Assembly (NCBI GenBank): GCA_910588225.1
Contig: CAJUQT010000014.1
Location: 18,829 to 82,828 of the forward strand
Length of the DNA: 64,000 nt
DNA from: an uncultured Acetatifactor sp.
GTDB lineage: Bacteria; Bacillota; Clostridia; Lachnospirales; Lachnospiraceae
Reading direction: 5' to 3'
The notes under the pieces are model-generated. The model made no database searches and had not been told where the DNA came from. It saw nothing but the letters and a program-made list of their open reading frames with translations. The position numbers and the translations under genes are program-made. Every line of letters starts with the position of its first letter. Within the stretch, counting starts at the first letter, position 1. Positions 62,044-64,000 of this stretch are shown piece by piece.

Positions 62044-62226
62044 ATGGGAAAAACAGATGCTCTTACGAAAGAATATCTGGAAAACACAATAGTTGCCGAT
62101 GACAGGACAGCATACTGTGTCGTGGGAATAGAAAACCCCGCAGAAATTCATTATGCCCTTCCGGTCAAGAATGGCGTTTACGATTTTCTCCAACTATCAC
62201 ATCAGATCCGTGAAACGGTAAGATAA
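62044..62226 (+). pseudogene. Remnant of an Rpn-type recombination-promoting nuclease/putative transposase
   Basis: A 60-residue frame with a usable ribosome-binding site (AGAGGAA). The start GKTDALTKEYL and the later DDRTAYCVVGIENPAEIHYA, LPVKNGVYDFLQL both match the PD-(D/E)XK-type Rpn/transposase_31-like proteins common in Lachnospiraceae, but about 55 residues between them are gone and the protein stops after about one third of the normal length. Family assignment from remembered consensus; moderately sure. Confidence 0.6.
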
Positions 62227-62315
62227 TAAGTGTATTGGGGTTGGTTACGGGGTCAACTCTAAAAAGTAAGGTTTTAATGTCATTTAGGAAATTAACCGGA
62301 TTATTTTAATAAACG

Positions 62316-62357
62316 GGGCTGCGGCACCTGCGATTGTCACCGCTGGCGCCACAGCCC
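62316..62357 (-). terminator. Terminator of the S1-domain gene
   Basis: Stem of about 13 pairs with two imperfect positions between GGGCTGCGGCACC (62316–62328) and GGCGCCACAGCCC (62345–62357); minus-strand sequence continues CGTTTATT. It begins 27 bp after the stop codon of the gene at 62385. Confidence 0.7.
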
Positions 62358-62384
62358 TGAAATGCATCTGCACTATCCTTTTTC

Positions 62385-63431
62385 TTACAATTTCAATCCC
62401 TTTAACAGATCACCCAGAGAAGTCCCCACTGACTTACCGGAACTGTATTCCGCGGCCAGCTTCTCTTCCACCGGATCCGGCTCCGCGTTCTCCGCAACTG
62501 CCTTCATACTCAAGCTGATCTTATTGTTGTTGGTATTCAGCACCTTCACCTTTACAGTATCCCCTACATTCAGCACTTCCGAAGGATTCTTAATCCGCTT
62601 CTGACTGATCTGTGAAATGTGCACCAAACCGCTCAATCCGCCGCCCAGATCCACAAATGCGCCGTAAGGCATCAGGCTCTCCACCTTTCCTTCCAGCACG
62701 GTACCGGGAGCCATCATGGCAATTTTCTGATTCATTCTGTCCGCTTCTCTCTCCTTCAGAATATCCTTCGCGGAAAGCACCAGCTTCTTCTTGTCCTTAT
62801 CCACTGTAATCACACGCACATCCACGGTCTTGCCCACAAAAGTGCTCAGGTCTTCCACATATTCCAGAGAAATCTGAGATGCGGGAATAAATCCGCGAAT
62901 TCCTTCCACAAAAGCAATCACACCCTTATTCACGGTTTCGCTGACTTTAACGGAAAGAACTGTCTTCTCCTCCAGATATGTCTGTACCTTATCCCAGCCG
63001 ATTACCTCGGAAGCCTCCACACAGGATAACAGGATATTGCCCGCACCGTCATCTCTCTTTATCACGGTTCCCTGCATTTTGTCTCCCACATGTACATCCG
63101 CCAGAATGGAGAAAGAAGGATCCCTGCTCAGGTCGGCAGCCTTGATGATGCCGGGTGCAAAATAGTCCAGATCAAGGGTAACTTCTTCTTCGTTTACATG
63201 AATGACGGTTCCGGAGAGGATGTCTCCTTCGCTTATCTTGCGGAAAGATGCCTCCAGCTCCTTGCTGTAATCTTCCATGGTTTCCACTACTTCCGGGGTC
63301 TCCGCTGCTTCCCCGGCAACAGACGCTTCGGCTGCTTCTGTCGCCACAGGGGTCTCCGCTGCTTCTGGTGCCGCCGCTGCCGCCTCTGCAGATATTTCTT
63401 CTGTAATGTTGGTCATGTTTTCTGTCTCCAT
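62385..63431 (-). CDS. S1 RNA-binding domain protein (ribosomal protein S1-like)
   Basis: A 348-residue protein with three to four S1 domains, the short S1 type of low-GC Gram-positives. After an Ala/Glu/Pro-rich N-terminus of ~55 residues (EAAETPVATEAAEASVAGEA), the first domain begins at EGDILSGTVIHVNEEEVTLD; others follow at VLSVKVSETVNKGVIAFVEG and GTVLEGKVESLMPYGAFVDL, with GLSGLVHISQIS. It probably binds mRNA at the ribosome, although S1 is not essential in all Bacillota. The Ala/Glu-rich start is unusual. ATG preceded by GAAGGAGGACATT. Confidence 0.9.
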   Translation of the reverse strand: METENMTNITEEISAEAAAAAPEAAETPVATEAAEASVAGEAAETPEVVETMEDYSKELEASFRKISEGDILSGTVIHVNEEEVTLDLDYFAPGIIKAADLSRDPSFSILADVHVGDKMQGTVIKRDDGAGNILLSCVEASEVIGWDKVQTYLEEKTVLSVKVSETVNKGVIAFVEGIRGFIPASQISLEYVEDLSTFVGKTVDVRVITVDKDKKKLVLSAKDILKEREADRMNQKIAMMAPGTVLEGKVESLMPYGAFVDLGGGLSGLVHISQISQKRIKNPSEVLNVGDTVKVKVLNTNNNKISLSMKAVAENAEPDPVEEKLAAEYSSGKSVGTSLGDLLKGLKL

Positions 63432-63569
63432 AATGTCCTCCTTCTCTTCGCCGCAGTCAGTACCCCCTCAAAACCCGCCATGCAATGTTTCTTCCGATGC
63501 CGACTGTCTGCACATTAAACTTATTCTGCTGCAGTCCGTTCTCTCAAAACCACTGCATATCTACTCATA

Positions 63570-63598
63570 ACACTACCACATTCCGGAACACACGTCAA
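63570..63598 (-). promoter_or_regulatory. Candidate promoter of the S1-domain gene
   Basis: TTGACG (63593–63598) and TAGTGT (63570–63575), 17-bp spacer on the minus strand; the -10 box is weak. The rest of the ~470-bp region up to the MarR gene shows no supportable gene. Confidence 0.45.
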
Positions 63599-63786
63599 AT
63601 TTTTTATGTCTGCACGTTATATATTACATGTAACTGGAGTGGTATCCAGTTGAACGATGAGAGCAGCCGCAATCTCTGGCAAGGCGGAAATGATATTTAT
63701 ATGTCAGGTTTAAACACCGTTTTATTAAAGCTTTCGACTATCTCAATCTAACCCACCCGTCAATATCTGTCAAATATAAAAAGCAA

Positions 63787-63815
63787 TTGACTTTGTCAGA
63801 GGAGTATGGTATTCT
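63787..63815 (+). promoter_or_regulatory. Promoter of the MarR-type gene
   Basis: TTGACT (63787–63792) and TATTCT (63810–63815) with a 17-bp spacer, about 84 bp before the TTG start. Confidence 0.65.
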
Positions 63816-63898
63816 TTAATTGTTCTATATAGAAACATTCTAACAGGAACTTATGTGCAGACAGTTTTTGTATCAGTTGTAAGAAGCGAGGGATTAGT

Positions 63899-64000
63899 TT
63901 GGAGACAAAAGGCGGTTTTTATATTACCCGGATAAAGCATCTTCAGGCCAGGATTTTCGAGAAGCTGTTAACAGAAAACGAAATCGAGATCAGCAGCGGG
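63899..64000 (+). CDS. MarR family regulator, 5' part only
   Basis: The window ends after 34 codons. TTG start at 63899 following GCGAGGGATTAGT; the protein begins ETKGGFYITRIKHLQARIFE, KLLTENEIEISSG, the typical N-terminal helix of a group of MarR regulators in Lachnospiraceae. These usually precede multidrug ABC or MATE exporter genes that they repress; what follows here is outside the window. Confidence 0.7.
   Translation, partial: METKGGFYITRIKHLQARIFEKLLTENEIEISSG

Noticed and set aside
63485..63751. An 88-codon plus-strand frame between the S1 gene and the MarR gene
   Set aside because: It overlaps the S1 promoter region, has no ribosome-binding site, and its sequence resembles no family.
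1..64000. CRISPR arrays, tRNA or rRNA genes, complete insertion sequences, prophage
   Set aside because: No regularly spaced repeats, no tRNA-like CCA/T-arm structures noticed, no transposase, integrase or phage structural genes; only the Rpn remnant and local minisatellites were found.

Overview
The window looks like a chromosomal segment of a Lachnospiraceae-type member of the Clostridia (Bacillota). The signs are the IreB–RuvX–DUF1292 cluster, an HPr-like protein without its active-site histidine, LplABC-type sugar import, many AraC regulators, GHKL/LytTR signalling, strong GGAGG ribosome-binding sites and moderate GC. No rRNA, tRNA, CRISPR array, complete insertion sequence or prophage was seen. 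The genus is not decidable from this evidence.

Layout. (1) 0–7.4 kb: housekeeping genes: DUF1292, ruvX, ireB, mtaB, a Crh/HPr-like protein, cysteine desulfurase plus thiI, and prmA plus rsmE. (2) 7.5–14.2 kb: a scarred stretch. An O-antigen-ligase-like membrane protein is fused in frame to the first ~95 residues of a GH112 phosphorylase. Beside it lie remnants of a GH88/GH105 hydrolase and of a sugar-binding lipoprotein. Next is a 2-isopropylmalate synthase carrying a complete C-terminal AraC DNA-binding domain, with a palindrome over its promoter, and then a broken AAA-ATPase/PD-(D/E)XK gene. (3) 14.3–19.9 kb: PRPP synthase, two AraC regulators and glycogen phosphorylase. (4) 19.9–34.8 kb: a glucuronoxylan (aldouronate) utilisation region with GH67 alpha-glucuronidase, an LplB/LplC/LplA-type importer and a GH3 enzyme in one direction, a divergent AraC regulator, then an SGNH acetylesterase and a GH2 enzyme. 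(5) 35–47.5 kb: a cation-homeostasis region: KtrB/KtrA potassium uptake facing a ten-gene Mrp/Mbh-like antiporter operon with four NuoL/M/N-type subunits and no redox subunits, plus a cytidylate-kinase-like protein. (6) 47.7–49.5 kb: aminopeptidase C and an unexplained strong promoter with a possible 37-residue basic peptide. (7) 49.8–54.4 kb: an ABC-2 exporter behind a leader peptide and transcription attenuator, followed by a LytTR regulator and a soluble GHKL kinase. (8) 54.4–56.6 kb: debris of an HTH regulator and ABC exporters. (9) 56.9–61.8 kb: an OmpR-type two-component system with a MacB/FtsX-type ABC transporter; the kinase carries a 15-bp minisatellite inside its dimerisation hairpin. 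(10) 62–64 kb: an Rpn remnant, an S1-domain protein and the first 34 codons of a MarR regulator.

The strongest candidates for something little described are the LeuA–AraC fusion with its promoter palindrome (10540–12617), the leader-peptide attenuator of the exporter (49798–50126), the kinase repeat (60626–60766) and the four-subunit Mrp/Mbh-like operon. Several adjacent deletions (GH105, GH112, binding protein, HTH/ABC, AAA-ATPase, Rpn) show a genome losing accessory genes by small deletions and point mutations.
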